From Anthoceros angustus (lineage: Eukaryota; Streptophyta; Anthocerotopsida; Anthocerotales; Anthocerotaceae), in assembly GCA_010909165.1 (NCBI GenBank), contig MU008204.1, positions 367,260-431,259 on the forward strand: a stretch of DNA of 64,000 nt, read 5' to 3'. Made by a program: the position numbers and the translations under genes. A model generated the notes under the pieces. The model saw nothing but the letters and a program-made list of their open reading frames with translations, searched no databases and had not been told where the DNA came from. Shown piece after piece: positions 21,649 to 32,211 of this stretch (the stretch's first letter is position 1; each line of letters begins with the position of its first letter).

Positions 21649-21696
21649 TTTTGGGATCCTCCACCTATCCGAAAGATAGGGGGAGGATCCCCAAAA
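21649..21696. repeat. Near-perfect 21/22-bp inverted repeat (hairpin)
   Basis: The left arm 21649-21669 (TTTTGGGATCCTCCACCTATC) and the reverse complement of the right arm 21675-21696 match with one mismatch and one extra G. The loop is five bases (CGAAA). No coding context was identified around it. Confidence 0.85.
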
Positions 21697-22965
21697 TCCG
21701 GTGCTGCTATCAGCAGAGGCGGAGGAGGACACCGTGGTGACCTCAGGCGTGAACGTGGGTCCTGGGGAGCGGTCCAATCTTGGCTGGGTTGAGGTCCAGA
21801 CTCCTGCCGGAAGGCAAGTGTGGAAGACCACATGTACACTAACCTCCACAATTTGGTTTGAATGTTCTTTTGTTTTCTTATGTTTTGTGTGATGGAGTGC
21901 TTAGGAAATGTCTGAGGCAAGGCCTTTTATAGTAAAAGTGGTCCTTGGCCCATGACAATACTTTTGTCCTTGGACCTCGAACTGTGAATGTCGAGGCCGG
22001 CTAGAAGGTCCTGGACCTTGGGATTTTAAGAATAAAATTGTCTATATAAGGTGCGGGATCCTTCATTCGACGCGATGGCCTTGAGGAAGTGGGGGAGGTG
22101 GCTAGTTCCTAGCAGTGGCGAATATGGAGCATGCGTCTGATACGGGGGGGAGATAACAACCCTAATTCAGGGGGGTTGTGATGGTGAGGTGGAGGCGCAA
22201 GACGCCTTAGGGGTGGTCGAGAGCTTGCTCCCAACTGGGGTGAAGGGTGATGGAGCAATTTTACGACAACGGAGGAGGAAAACCAAGGGATTGGCGCGCG
22301 GTCTAGGAGCTTGCTCAGAACGCCAGACGCCTGAGGTTCTTCTCTCCTTCACCTTGATCCCGAAGCCTGTGTTCCAAATCGAGAGTGTTTGAATGGATGG
22401 TTGAAGTTCGCGCTAACTGAGGGAGAGAGAGAGAGGAGAGAAGAGATCTGACGGAGAGATCAGTCAACAGTAGGTGTGCGATCGTGGCGGAAGAGAAGGA
22501 GAGCGAAGCGGGACGCTTGCGGAGAGTTGTGTGTGGTTTCAGAAACTCGAACCTGGGCTTGCAAGCGAAAGTGCACAAGGGAAACAACGCCTCCGTGGCG
22601 CTGGCAGAGCGCGGTCGTGCGCAGATCCGGAATGCGCTCTCCTGCTCCATCGTCCATTCCACTCTTGGTCCTTCCTCAACAAGCTCGCTAGTGGGCAGCC
22701 CGCTGTAAAATTTGGGACAAAACGCAGAATACCTAACCATCTCTGTGAACCCAGAGTTCCTTTTAGCTTAAGGCGCTCTAAGGGTGGCTATGACCTTACC
22801 TTGTCCGGATCGACCTCGATGCCTCCGCTGAAACCGATGCCCCACGTAATCCTCCTCGACNTAAGGACGGATTTTGTCATGCTGATCCGACACATATATA
22901 GAGACTAGAATGAAATTTCGCTATTATGGTGGCGTAGCTTAAAATAAAAGGAATTTTTATGAAAA
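21697..22965. other. No gene recognised; contains the single ambiguous base
   Basis: There is a purine-rich stretch near 22420-22450 (GAGAGAGAGAGAGGAGAG) and a TATATAA near 22040, but no convincing coding region. Base 22861 is N, the only ambiguity in the window. Confidence 0.45.
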
Positions 22966-23058
22966 GTGCAACCAGGACTTCCGGAGGTCACCCATCCAGT
23001 CATCCGGCCCAAGGCGCTGAGTTCTGGGGGATCCGGTGTCGATGGGATCGTTGCCGCA
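22966..23058 (-). pseudogene. 5S rRNA pseudogene, internally shortened
   Basis: On the + strand, blocks GTGCAAC, AGGACTTCC, GGAGGTCACCCATCC, AGT, GCCCAAG, GAGTTCTG and GGGATCCGGTG appear in the order of the reverse complement of plant 5S rRNA. The small pieces that should separate them are missing (for example ACG after GTGCAAC and CA inside TTCCCAGGAGG). The copy is about 93 bases instead of about 120. A T-run follows its 3' end on the minus strand, as at functional 5S genes. It may be a 5S-derived retroposed copy or a true but error-containing gene. Confidence 0.75.
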
Positions 23059-23543
23059 TATGTGCCCTCCTTCTCCTGTTGCACATGCCATATACCTCAC
23101 ATTGCTTTTGTGATTTTCTTCTCCACCTTCTCTCACCATCTTAACAACTCGCCTTTGGTCTCTCCTTTCACCTCACACTCCTAGTTAATGCTCTAGTATG
23201 ACACCCATTTTATAATTTTTCCTCTTTGTGTTGCAACATGTGTTCTCTCACGCTACTATTTTATTCTTCCCTCTTGCTTTTCCTACATGATAGCAACCAG
23301 AACTCTATCTCTCTCCCTGTGGTTGTCATTCTCTTTCCATTTTGCCTCCTTTGCATAACTATGCATTTATAATCTACCTTCCCTCTTCAATGCACCCTTG
23401 TGTCCACATCTGGTTTTGTTTTTTAAGCTCCACATACACCATTGAAAACTCTTGTTTTCACCTGATTATGTATAGTAGGATTCTAGATTATTTATATGTC
23501 TATCTATATATACAGTTTGCAGGCCCACTTGTTATGTATATTC

Positions 23544-23592
<49 letters not shown>

Positions 23593-23600
23593 CATACATA
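23544..23600. repeat. Compound microsatellite (CT)n-(TA)n
   Basis: About 12 CT units run directly into about 12 TA units, then TACATACATA. Further TA-rich sequence continues to about 23640. Confidence 0.95.
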
Positions 23601-23710
23601 AACACGTGTATGTATATATATATTTATACTTACATATATTTGTAACCTAAACATAATATTATTTACCTATGTCTAAGTTCATGGGTGCGAGGCTCACTCT
23701 ACGTTCGGAG

Positions 23711-23974
23711 ACAAGGAGGAGGACGGGGAGAGGAGGAGGAGGAAGAGGAGGAGAGGAGGAAGGGGAGAGGCAAGGAGGAAAAGGGGAAAGGAGGTAGAGG
23801 AGGAGAGGAGAGGAGGAGGAGGAGGAGGAGGAGGAGGAGGAGAGGAGAGGAAGGGCGAGAGGGAAGGACGAGGAGGGGAAAGAAAGGAGGAGGGGAGATT
23901 ATAAGGAGGAGGAGGAAGATGGAAAATAAGAGGAGCAAGAGGAGGGGAGAGGAAGGAGGGGAGGAAGGAGGGGC
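23711..23974. repeat. Polypurine tract, GGA/GAGGA-rich
   Basis: About 260 bases almost wholly A and G on the + strand, with (GGA)n cores near 23812-23842. It could adopt triplex structures. The Arg/Glu-rich open frame across it is compositional. A smaller tract of the same kind lies at 25641-25709. Confidence 0.9.
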
Positions 23975-26128
23975 ATCATGTATCTAAGTTTTCCTTTACT
24001 TTCCAACATGGATATGACGGACATTTTGACTCGACGGTTCTTACCTACCCAAATTTTGATTGCGAATTTGAAAGGAGACGGCGCAGACGTGGTCCGCAGC
24101 GGCGAATTGTGCGGTGGCACGTGATCGCAGATACGCCGATGGCCGTGGCGCCCACGCTCGCAAACGAATGTGCGCTTATCGCCCAATGTTGCCGTGGCCG
24201 TGGTGTTCAACCCGCCTAGACGCTTCGCCCACAACCGCAGTGGCAAGATGCCACTCACCTTTGCAAAGCTGCACAAACAGCCTCCTCCTCTTCTATCTTT
24301 TCCGACCGGATCACGCCACTCTTGGTCCGGACCAGATTTGCTCCTCCATTTGTGGGTCCAGCCACCGATCCGCCAAGAACTTGGTTTTGTACATGCCGAT
24401 TTGATGTCACCGACATTGCGCTGGCCCACCGTGTGCTCACTCCTTTCTCACGATGGTATGCTAGTACTCGGTCTAAGGAATGGGTTTCAATCTATCCGCG
24501 ATCCACCGCAAAGAATCGGGTTGGAGGATGGATAGTCTTTCCAATTGTGCCCGACATCCTCGTGCCACTGCGATTGCGCTTGGTGTGATGTGCTAAAGGA
24601 AACAAGGAAAAATAAACACCAACAAGTCCGGATCACCGCAGGGAAGAGTGCGGTGAATTGCGTGCACAAGGAGGGGCGGAGAACCACGCCCACCGAGGGC
24701 ATTTTTGGAGCGAACCTCGCCGAGAGGAAAGTGGCATCAAGGAAGATCCATGAACCGTGTCAGATCCGGATCATGGTTGAGTGCCGTGTTTAGCGGTGAG
24801 GCATGAGGACTTTCGAGCTCGAATTCGTAACCCACCACCGCGGTGATGGTAATGCACTTACTTGGGATACTTTTTTCAGCTCGCCTGCTTCCATTTTTGC
24901 TCGCCATGGACACATGGCCAATTGACTTTGTTTCCGCTTGTTATTTCACCGTAGTTGCACTGCACTCTTCGAGCTCGCCCGCTCGCAAATCGCAGTCCGC
25001 ATCTAATCGAGTCTAAGCTCGCTACGAGCAAAGACGCGTGAATGGAGTGCGGTGGCGGCAATTGGAGGACAGCTTCCATGGTTTTATGCTTAGCTTCTTG
25101 GAGTTAGCGCTTTTTCCGTCCATCTTTACCATGCTAGACCACCACCGGCATGACCGACGCAATTTTATGCATTGTAAAGTTCATGGATCAAACTTGTTTG
25201 TTCTCACAATGTAGGAATTTGATCATGTTTGGTATACGCTTGCTCAAATCGAGGAAGGTGTGAACCGAACTTTATTGATTTCTGCATGTACCGCTTTGTT
25301 TTGTCCTTAGTTTGCTAGTGCCGTGGTCTCGCTTGTTCAAATTATTAGATTGCGCTTTGCAAGTGGGCCAGAATGTGGTAGCTTGACTTTTGATGGAAAG
25401 GTTCTCGAGCAAGTGATGGAAAATCACGAGAGATGGGTGGGATTAATGTCAAGTTGTCATGGCTTGCAATGTAGCTTGTGCAATTTCCGTCCACCTTACA
25501 AATCTGACATGCTTTGTCACTGGAAAGGAATGCAACTAGTCATAGAGCTTGGAGATGCATATGCACGTCTCAACTATTATAACTAAGGTGAAAATGTTCA
25601 AAACTATGTTCTTTGCCACGCTTGAGGGTCAAGCTTTATAAGGAGGAAGGGGAGGAAGGAGGGGAGATGGGAAGAAGGAGGAGGGGAGAGGGAAAGGAAG
25701 AGGAGGAGGCCATGCCGTGATTTTAAGTAGAGACCCGTTTTCGGTGATTCTAATTTTCACCGATGCGTAACCAGTGACATGATGTTGGTGAAGGGATTGT
25801 GGCAGGCAGGATCATGTACAGCCGCAAGCGTATCTTGTACTTGGCAGAGTATTGCAAGGTCGTGCCAAGACCGTTCGATACCGTGTGATTTCGCCCCGCT
25901 TGTTGCGAACTGTTGGGTCATGATCAACAATTACCTCACAAAGCGATGCGTCACAATAAGGTGTTAGGTGGGACAGATTCTTGGGTGCCATGGGCGTGAA
26001 GCCGATGGCTGCGACGTGGAAGGCTAAACCGTCGGGCATGCTATAAAGTAGGGGTATAAAGGGTCACGATATTTACACATATAGTAAATACAAAGTATCA
26101 TAGCATGAATATGCACATGTAATGTATG
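23975..26128. other. Unannotated region, no gene recognised
   Basis: Moderate-GC sequence with short open frames on both strands. The most protein-like, plus strand 25323-25586, has CSLCNF and other Cys residues but matches no domain I know. Includes the purine tract 25641-25709. Confidence 0.45.
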
Positions 26129-26131
26129 TAA

Positions 26132-26290
26132 CACTTGTAGAAACATGGTGCCCATGTTACGGTTTGACACGTTTGATACGCCCTCTAGAACGTTACATTG
26201 CTTGCGCATGTGCTTTGCATACAAGCCCGCATTTGTTACACCGCTTGTAACACTATTCTTCGGGCGGGTGCATTGTGTCCCATTACCCGC
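26132..26290. repeat. Left TIR and subterminal repeats of the CACTA element
   Basis: After the terminal CACTTGTAG come several inverted GTTAC/GTAAC motifs (CATGTTACGG, ACGTTACATTG, TTGTTACACC, TTGTAACACT). Subterminal repeats of this type are the known binding sites for the element's own TNPA protein. Confidence 0.7.
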
Positions 26291-29200
26291 CTCCCCGCCT
26301 TTCGCAGCCCCCTTATAATACAATATTCGTGTCGCCCTGCTTAAAGAGTGCGCTCAAGTCGCGGCTCCACACGGCGCGCCAGGTCGGGAACCGAGTTCCG
26401 CCTCCGCTTGTACGCTGGCGCGTGGCTCACATCGATGGCGTCGTGTCCCTCTACATTCCATACGCTCAGATAGGGCGACGACCGTGGTGCCATGGAGGAA
26501 ATGGAGCGCGATGGCCATATAAGGGCGCCACGATCGTCGACGGCCGCCCACGGCCACGCCATGTAAGTTTGTATGTCCATCAATGCCCATGCTAGGTGAG
26601 TTGTGGGTACTTCCAAACAAGGCAAACGATTTGACGGGCGGTGCGAAAGAGGGCGGACCGCGGATTCAATGCAATGACTACGCTGACGCCAAGCGTGGGT
26701 GGATCGACCAGCCTTGGGATGCCGCTTTTGCATTACCTTTGTGAAGTCATGCGCTCGTGTCGGATGGTTTTCATCCCTGTCCCCAAGGGATTTCCAGAGT
26801 GGCCTTGAAATTTGGGACTCAAAGAATGGCACGAAATGAGAGGGTCCAGCCCCTACAAACACCGCAACAACAACATGGCGATGAACACTTGGGATCTCCA
26901 CACGACAAACAACGCCGCGAGGTTGATAGCTAGTGGAGCGCCGAATGAATTGTGCCTCTTGCAAAACACTGCACAATCAAGATTATGGAACATGACATTC
27001 CCTCAGCAGCGTGCATACATCGACACCAAGTTTCGACATGAACTGCCCAAGCTCAAAACCTTGGATCGGAAAGACACTTTATTCGAATGTACGCATGCGA
27101 TCGACCGATGAGCCCATACAAGATCCCTCCAGCCAAGGTGTAGCACGCCGACTATCATTTCACGTCGGAAATGCCGCCATTGCACATGAAATCGTGACCG
27201 CAAACCGCTTCCACCTGCTAGGTGAATGTAACTGTTCAAACTGTGGAAGTTTGCACCGCCCACTTGTTGCTTCATACTATACCACATGTCAAGGGATGTG
27301 AGCATGGATCGCAAGGCATACTCGCCCCGCCCAGAAAACCGACGCCATCCCATTGAGGGCCCTTTCCGCATAGATATGCCGGCCCCACATCCACTTGTGA
27401 TATTGAGCCTCTTCTTGCAAAGATGTCCGCAAGTTCCCACAACCATTGTGCCTTGTTTGGTGTCGACATATTTTCACCAAATTGGGCCACCTTCCACTAC
27501 AAGAACGCCAAACTTGTTGGTACCATCGCATCGCAATACATTCTCTCCTTGAGTCTCAAACCTCGTGACAATGATATTGTCCCGCCATGCTTGCCTTGTC
27601 GGATCACCAAACACGTATAGCGAGCTCTTCGCCGCCCGTAAAGCCCACACCCAACCTTTCCGAGCATGCCGCCCACACATCCGCCTCTTTCCCCACCATC
27701 TCGGATGGCAAGACGCAACGGACCATCGCCTTCCAAGCTTGCCCTTGCTGCAAAAACGATGATGCATTTCGGCAACCCCGATGCCTCCATGACTGGACCA
27801 CCCACTTGCCATCTCCCGCTTCCCACACGAACTGTCTTCATCCCAAATCGGTAGGCCTGTGACATACACCTTCTCTCACCTTCCACGGGCCCGAGGTCCG
27901 CGCCCAAATCGGAGGGGCACTTCATCCCTTCGCCCGCGTGAGCCGCCGCTCAGACGGTGTCATAATCCGTCCTTCGCCCATGCCTCCATGCCGCCTCCCA
28001 CCGCTAAACGGTATTCTATTGGCTATTACAAGGACACCACCGTCGGCGCCGTGGTGTCTCAGAATGGGACATGTCCTACCGGTAAGCCTCGTTTCTTCCA
28101 TGGCGCAGCGCCGATGTATGGAGCAAAGTACTGGGCTGAGAAAACCGCAGACGGATTCATCGACCACACCGCCTCTTCCTGCAAGATATGGAAGAAACGA
28201 CGCTGAATTGTGGAGAACACTTACCACCGGAGCCGCCGATATCGCTCTCGCAGGATGGTGGTTGTCTCCGCCACCGGCAGCGTAGCACATTTAGTACCGC
28301 ATTTCCGACGGGCATGAGTTTTCGCCATAAAGCACTTGCTTGCCGCTGGAGAGTTCACAACGGCGCCTCACGCTATCGCCATCGGCGACTACCACCACTT
28401 CATTCTCACCTCGCCTCGCGACACGGCGAAAGAAGCACGCCTTGTCAATCCTCGCGGCACAATGGTCCGACGCCGATCCGGAGTTCACAACGCATATGTA
28501 CCGCCCATGCCCGAAGCAGCAGAAGCACCATTAAAATTCCGCACATTTCGCCAGACCGCCAAAAAACAATCCGGTCTTGGTTCCGCGAGGTGTGTACTTC
28601 GGCCGTTTTTTACAGCTCTTTCGTGGATGCGAACGATGATCCGCTCGACCCCCTCATGCCCGCATTGAGTTCCCGCCGCAGCCGATGCCCATTCTCATGA
28701 AGTTGGCAATGGCCACCCGCCATCGCACCTGTGGGGCCACCGACCCGCGGTGCTCGCCACGCCGCCGCCCGCCCATCGCGAAATGCGAGTGAACTACCGA
28801 CCACACGGCGGATACAGCGAGCCAATGCCGGATTGGTGGCGGTTGTGAAAGAGAGGACATGCTGCGACCTTGATGCGGACGCGGGTGGACACCGATGCGA
28901 CGCCGCTGACCGACGCGCGCGACCTTCATGCCGACGGAGGAGATTCGTGGACTTGGATGAACTGCTGGTGTTCCCGACGTACCTGGCAAGGAGAGAGCAT
29001 ATGCCCGGGATGCTGCGGAAATGCCCTTGTTCACCATCGCAGAACCTTGCACCTCGAAAGAGTCCCGCTTAATTGCAACCCTGCTCTTGCTTTCCATTCA
29101 AACTCGCGGCATACACGACGTCATGATGTCGATGCGTGTTGTTGGGCGCATTTGTTGCCCGAGAGGAATTCTCCGCCAAGTCGATGACGGAGGCTAAAAA

Positions 29201-29436
29201 GACATTGTACTGGCCGCACTTCAAGAAAATTCATGCTCGTAAATGATCGATGTCGCTGGGGCCCCTATGCGGACCACGCGAATGCATTAAATGCCTGCAG
29301 ACAGATATGTAGAGGTGGGATCGCCAAACGGCGCTAGGAGAGCTCCTGTGAAAGTTCTGTGGCACTCACAAGGATAGGCTGGCCCGCATGTTTAGAGCAC
29401 CATAATCGGCTAATGACATGACAGACATGGATCTGG
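26291..29436. other. GC-rich 5' portion of the CACTA element, content unidentified
   Basis: About 3.1 kb of GC-rich sequence with overlapping open frames on both strands, the longest being 26976-26341 and 27925-27497 on minus and 28188-28700 on plus. None shows a domain I can name. Between 27.0 and 27.9 kb, three minus-strand frames read into each other after slips, which hints at a decayed gene. Possibilities are captured host sequence, the 5' part of the transposase gene, or spacer. Confidence 0.5.
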
Positions 29437-30260
29437 AGCATGATGGGTCCATGGGCATAATACACACGCATGGGAGGTTTTAGATGGATTGGATGGCTTT
29501 GGCTAACCCGTAAACATCCGTCTCGCTCTTGCAACGGACGGGTTTAACCCATTTGGACACAAGTCCACAACTACATCTATATGGCCTGTTATGCTATTCT
29601 TACACAACCTTCCACCATGGCTAAGCACGAAATCCGCTTATACCATCATGCCGCTTATTGTGCCGGGCCCTCACATTGTGCCGAACTTTGATGTTTACAT
29701 GGAACCTCTTTTGGAGGAGTTGAGAGACCTGTGGCATGGGATACCCATGGACGACTTCTCTTTCCGGACAGCTCAGCGACGCTTCACGCTATGAGCATTG
29801 TTTTGCACACCATAGTGATTATCCGGCATTGGCACACTCCACGGCTTTAGTGAAGGGTTCAAGGGCATGTGCGGAATGTTGGGATGGCTTAGACTCACCG
29901 GGCCCACCACGTGCGTATGAGGAGTACCTTGGCTCGGCGGTGGCTTCCAATCATCCCATGCGCGGTAGACATGGACCGGTACAACAATGAAGTGGAGCGG
30001 CCTCGTCCCAATCCCCTCGCTTGACGCTAATGGCGTATATGGAAAAGAGAGATAATGCAACAATCCGGAGTTGAGGGAGAGGCAAGTTTGGCACCGCAAA
30101 AGCTTATGGTTTGATTACTCCGATTGGAGACACATGCCGAGGTGGACACAAAGGGATGTTATGCACATTGAGAAGAACAATGCAGGCTTTGTGGCACCTT
30201 GATAGGAGAGAAAGATGATCTACGATCCCGCTTAGACATGGAAGAATACGGGGCAAGCAT
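29437..30260 (+). pseudogene. CACTA TNP2 transposase, Transposase_21 region
   Basis: The frame 29513-29794 reads NIRLALATDGFNPFGHKS, then WPVMLFLHNLPPW, then PLIVPGPHIVPNFDVYMEPL and EELRDLW. This is the diagnostic order of the TNP2 (Transposase_21) core of plant CACTA elements (LxLxxDGFNPFG, PWxxxK, PGP...DVYxxPLxxEL). The first part of the domain (HAWEVLD, 29440-29510) is present after a stop. Downstream to 30.26 kb only fragments in alternating frames remain. The enzyme cuts and joins the element ends. Inactive as sequenced. Confidence 0.88.
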
Positions 30261-30272
30261 GAGCTATGGCCA

Positions 30273-30960
30273 TTGCTAGGAATAGGAGACCTTCTCGCTC
30301 AGTATGTCTTATCCAAGCCGGACTTGGATATGGTTTTATGCGAGATGCAGCCATACTGTTACCAATCGGATACGATCAAACATCATCGTAAAATCAAGGC
30401 CGCAACTGGAAACCTCAAAGCTCATGATTGGCATGTTGTCATGGAGATTTATTTCCTATTGTCTTACGGGACGAATCAAGCCCTCAAGATACAAAGCAAA
30501 GAACGCCTCAAGAACTATATCGGATATGCCAACGCCGGATTCCGGGCATGAGGTTGGGAGAATGCAACAAGAGTGCATCGTCATGTGTCACCGGAAAGAG
30601 AATTTCCACCCAACTTGTTTGATATTTCACGCATCTCATTATTCACTTGGTGGATGATGTTGCATTGGGCCCGTAAGTGTCGCTGGATGTATCCTGGGAG
30701 AGGTATTTGGGGAGCAGGAAGGACACTATTAGACAACAGAAAACCCGAAAGGGATGGCTGGAGGGATATGTGAGGGAGGAATCTTTGTCGATGCTAAGTC
30801 GCACCTTAGTGAACACTATCCTCGGCCCTCCCATATTTGGAGCGATAAGTTCATGAAGAATGCACAGAAAGGCATTAGGCATGGGACGCCCATACAAGTT
30901 TACGACGGAGTTGCACCAGTCCACACTTTCATCTTGGTCCACATCCAAATCTTAGACCCA
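30273..30960 (+). pseudogene. CACTA TNP2 transposase, DUF4218 region
   Basis: Frames here give LKAHDWHVVMEIYFLL (about 30410-30460), FPPNLFDI (about 30605) and RWMYPGR (about 30685). These correspond to the conserved HDWHxxM, FPPxFFDI and RWMYPxER blocks of the DUF4218 domain that follows Transposase_21 in plant CACTA proteins. The frame changes at about 30548 (stop) and again after 30690. Confidence 0.8.
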
Positions 30961-31059
30961 TTCTTGCAAAGAGAGGAGGAAGTGGAACAAGGAGTAACGA
31001 CGGAGCCATCTTTTCGCATGGATCCATGCCGCAGATTCAGCCGGGAAGATTCCCATCTC

Positions 31060-31450
31060 ACCGACGATGTGGCTGCAGCTATGGACGGCCGTCCCTTTGG
31101 GCCAATGCACATACATGGTAAGGGAAGCCACCTTCTACCGCCGCATTTAAGAGTCGAAAGTGACACAGACTGTGTGTTCACCCACGTCATGGGGACGAAG
31201 GGAGCGGACTTACTATGGCCATGTCCAAGAAACTCGGTCTCGCTGGGGTACAACCACTCATCCCGAAGGTGAAGTGGTTCGAGTAATCCGCACGCAGATC
31301 TCCTTCGCTGATAGAAACGATCATGTTTCCACCGCGTTCACTAGGCGCTTGTAATGACGGGGCGATGATGTCGATACCCCATTCATATGGCCAAATCAAG
31401 TGACCCAAAGGTATTCTACATGCCGATGGATGTAAGAGAGGGTGGGCATT
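31060..31450 (+). pseudogene. CACTA TNP2 transposase, C-terminal DUF4216-like region
   Basis: A YYGHVQE block (about 31210) and a TPFIWPNQV block followed, one frame over, by VFYMPMDVR (about 31375-31435) match the YYGxxxEI and PFxxAxQxxQVFY blocks of DUF4216, the usual C-terminal domain of TNP2. At least two frameshifts are present. Confidence 0.6.
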
Positions 31451-32211
31451 AGCCGTGCCCACTCCCGACGGGGTGGAGGGAGGAGGGAGGGAAGCGTGAT
31501 GGACATCGTGACGGCTTTCGTATAGGAAGTGAAACGATCCATTGAAACCCTAACTAAACGAAACCTCTACTACCCCGCATGTATGGACCTCGCTTATAAG
31601 CTCACCGCTTTAGGCTAATAACAAGAGATGCGTATAATCGCACTATTCCCGAGATGTCGATGTTCGAAGTCAACAACAATTCGCCTATGCCATCGCCTTC
31701 TTTTCCATAAAACTATCCACCAATATGCGAAGGTGGCGACTGGTCATTTATGGCGGGCTTTGTCCGCAGCTGCCTCCACAGCCTTTAAGAAGGACCCACC
31801 AAGTTTGGCGCCATCCACGAACCAAGCCCAAACATCGAGAGCCGCACCAAGTCCATCCACTGGTGATTTCTGGCAAACACCTCCTACCTCCGCACCGCGC
31901 GAAAGCATCCAAGGCATCCGCTGACGTAAGAGAACTCAGCGAGCTCCTTCTTCGCGATTGCCGGGCGCGAGGGCGGGCGAGACGCCTGTGCTACCCAGTC
32001 TCCGGATGATGCTTCCATCTCCGCCGTAAAGGATCCCTATTGCCGCTATCGGTGCAGTGCCGAGACACTTTCCACCGATGCTCAAGTGCACAAAACGGTG
32101 GTGAGCAGGAAGGTCGGGCGCAAGGACTAACGCATGAAAGTGAAGAGGTCGCCACCATTAATACAAGACAAGCTTGCTGCGGAGCGGTGCACTAGCTTAA
32201 ACAATGGCTCG
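31451..32211. other. CACTA sequence between TNP2 and the gypsy insertion
   Basis: No domain recognised. Presumably TNP2 3' end and intergenic CACTA sequence. The gypsy element interrupts it near 32211. Confidence 0.5.

Noticed and set aside
21363-21920. 185-codon minus-strand frame rich in Pro and Ser
   Set aside because: GC-rich composition keeps the frame open. No motif is recognisable, and the strong hairpin inside it argues against coding.
23685-23987. Arg/Glu/Gly-rich open frame on the plus strand
   Set aside because: Translation of a polypurine tract. There is no codon structure beyond the repeat.
26341-26976. 211-codon minus-strand frame near the CACTA left end
   Set aside because: Not called as a gene because no motif was recognised and overlapping plus-strand frames are equally open. 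Kept only as part of the unidentified CACTA segment.
27495-27506. CACTACAAGAAC, resembling a CACTA terminus
   Set aside because: It has no partner end in inverted orientation, no subterminal repeats beside it and no 3-bp duplication. The ends at 26132 and 50690 meet all three tests.
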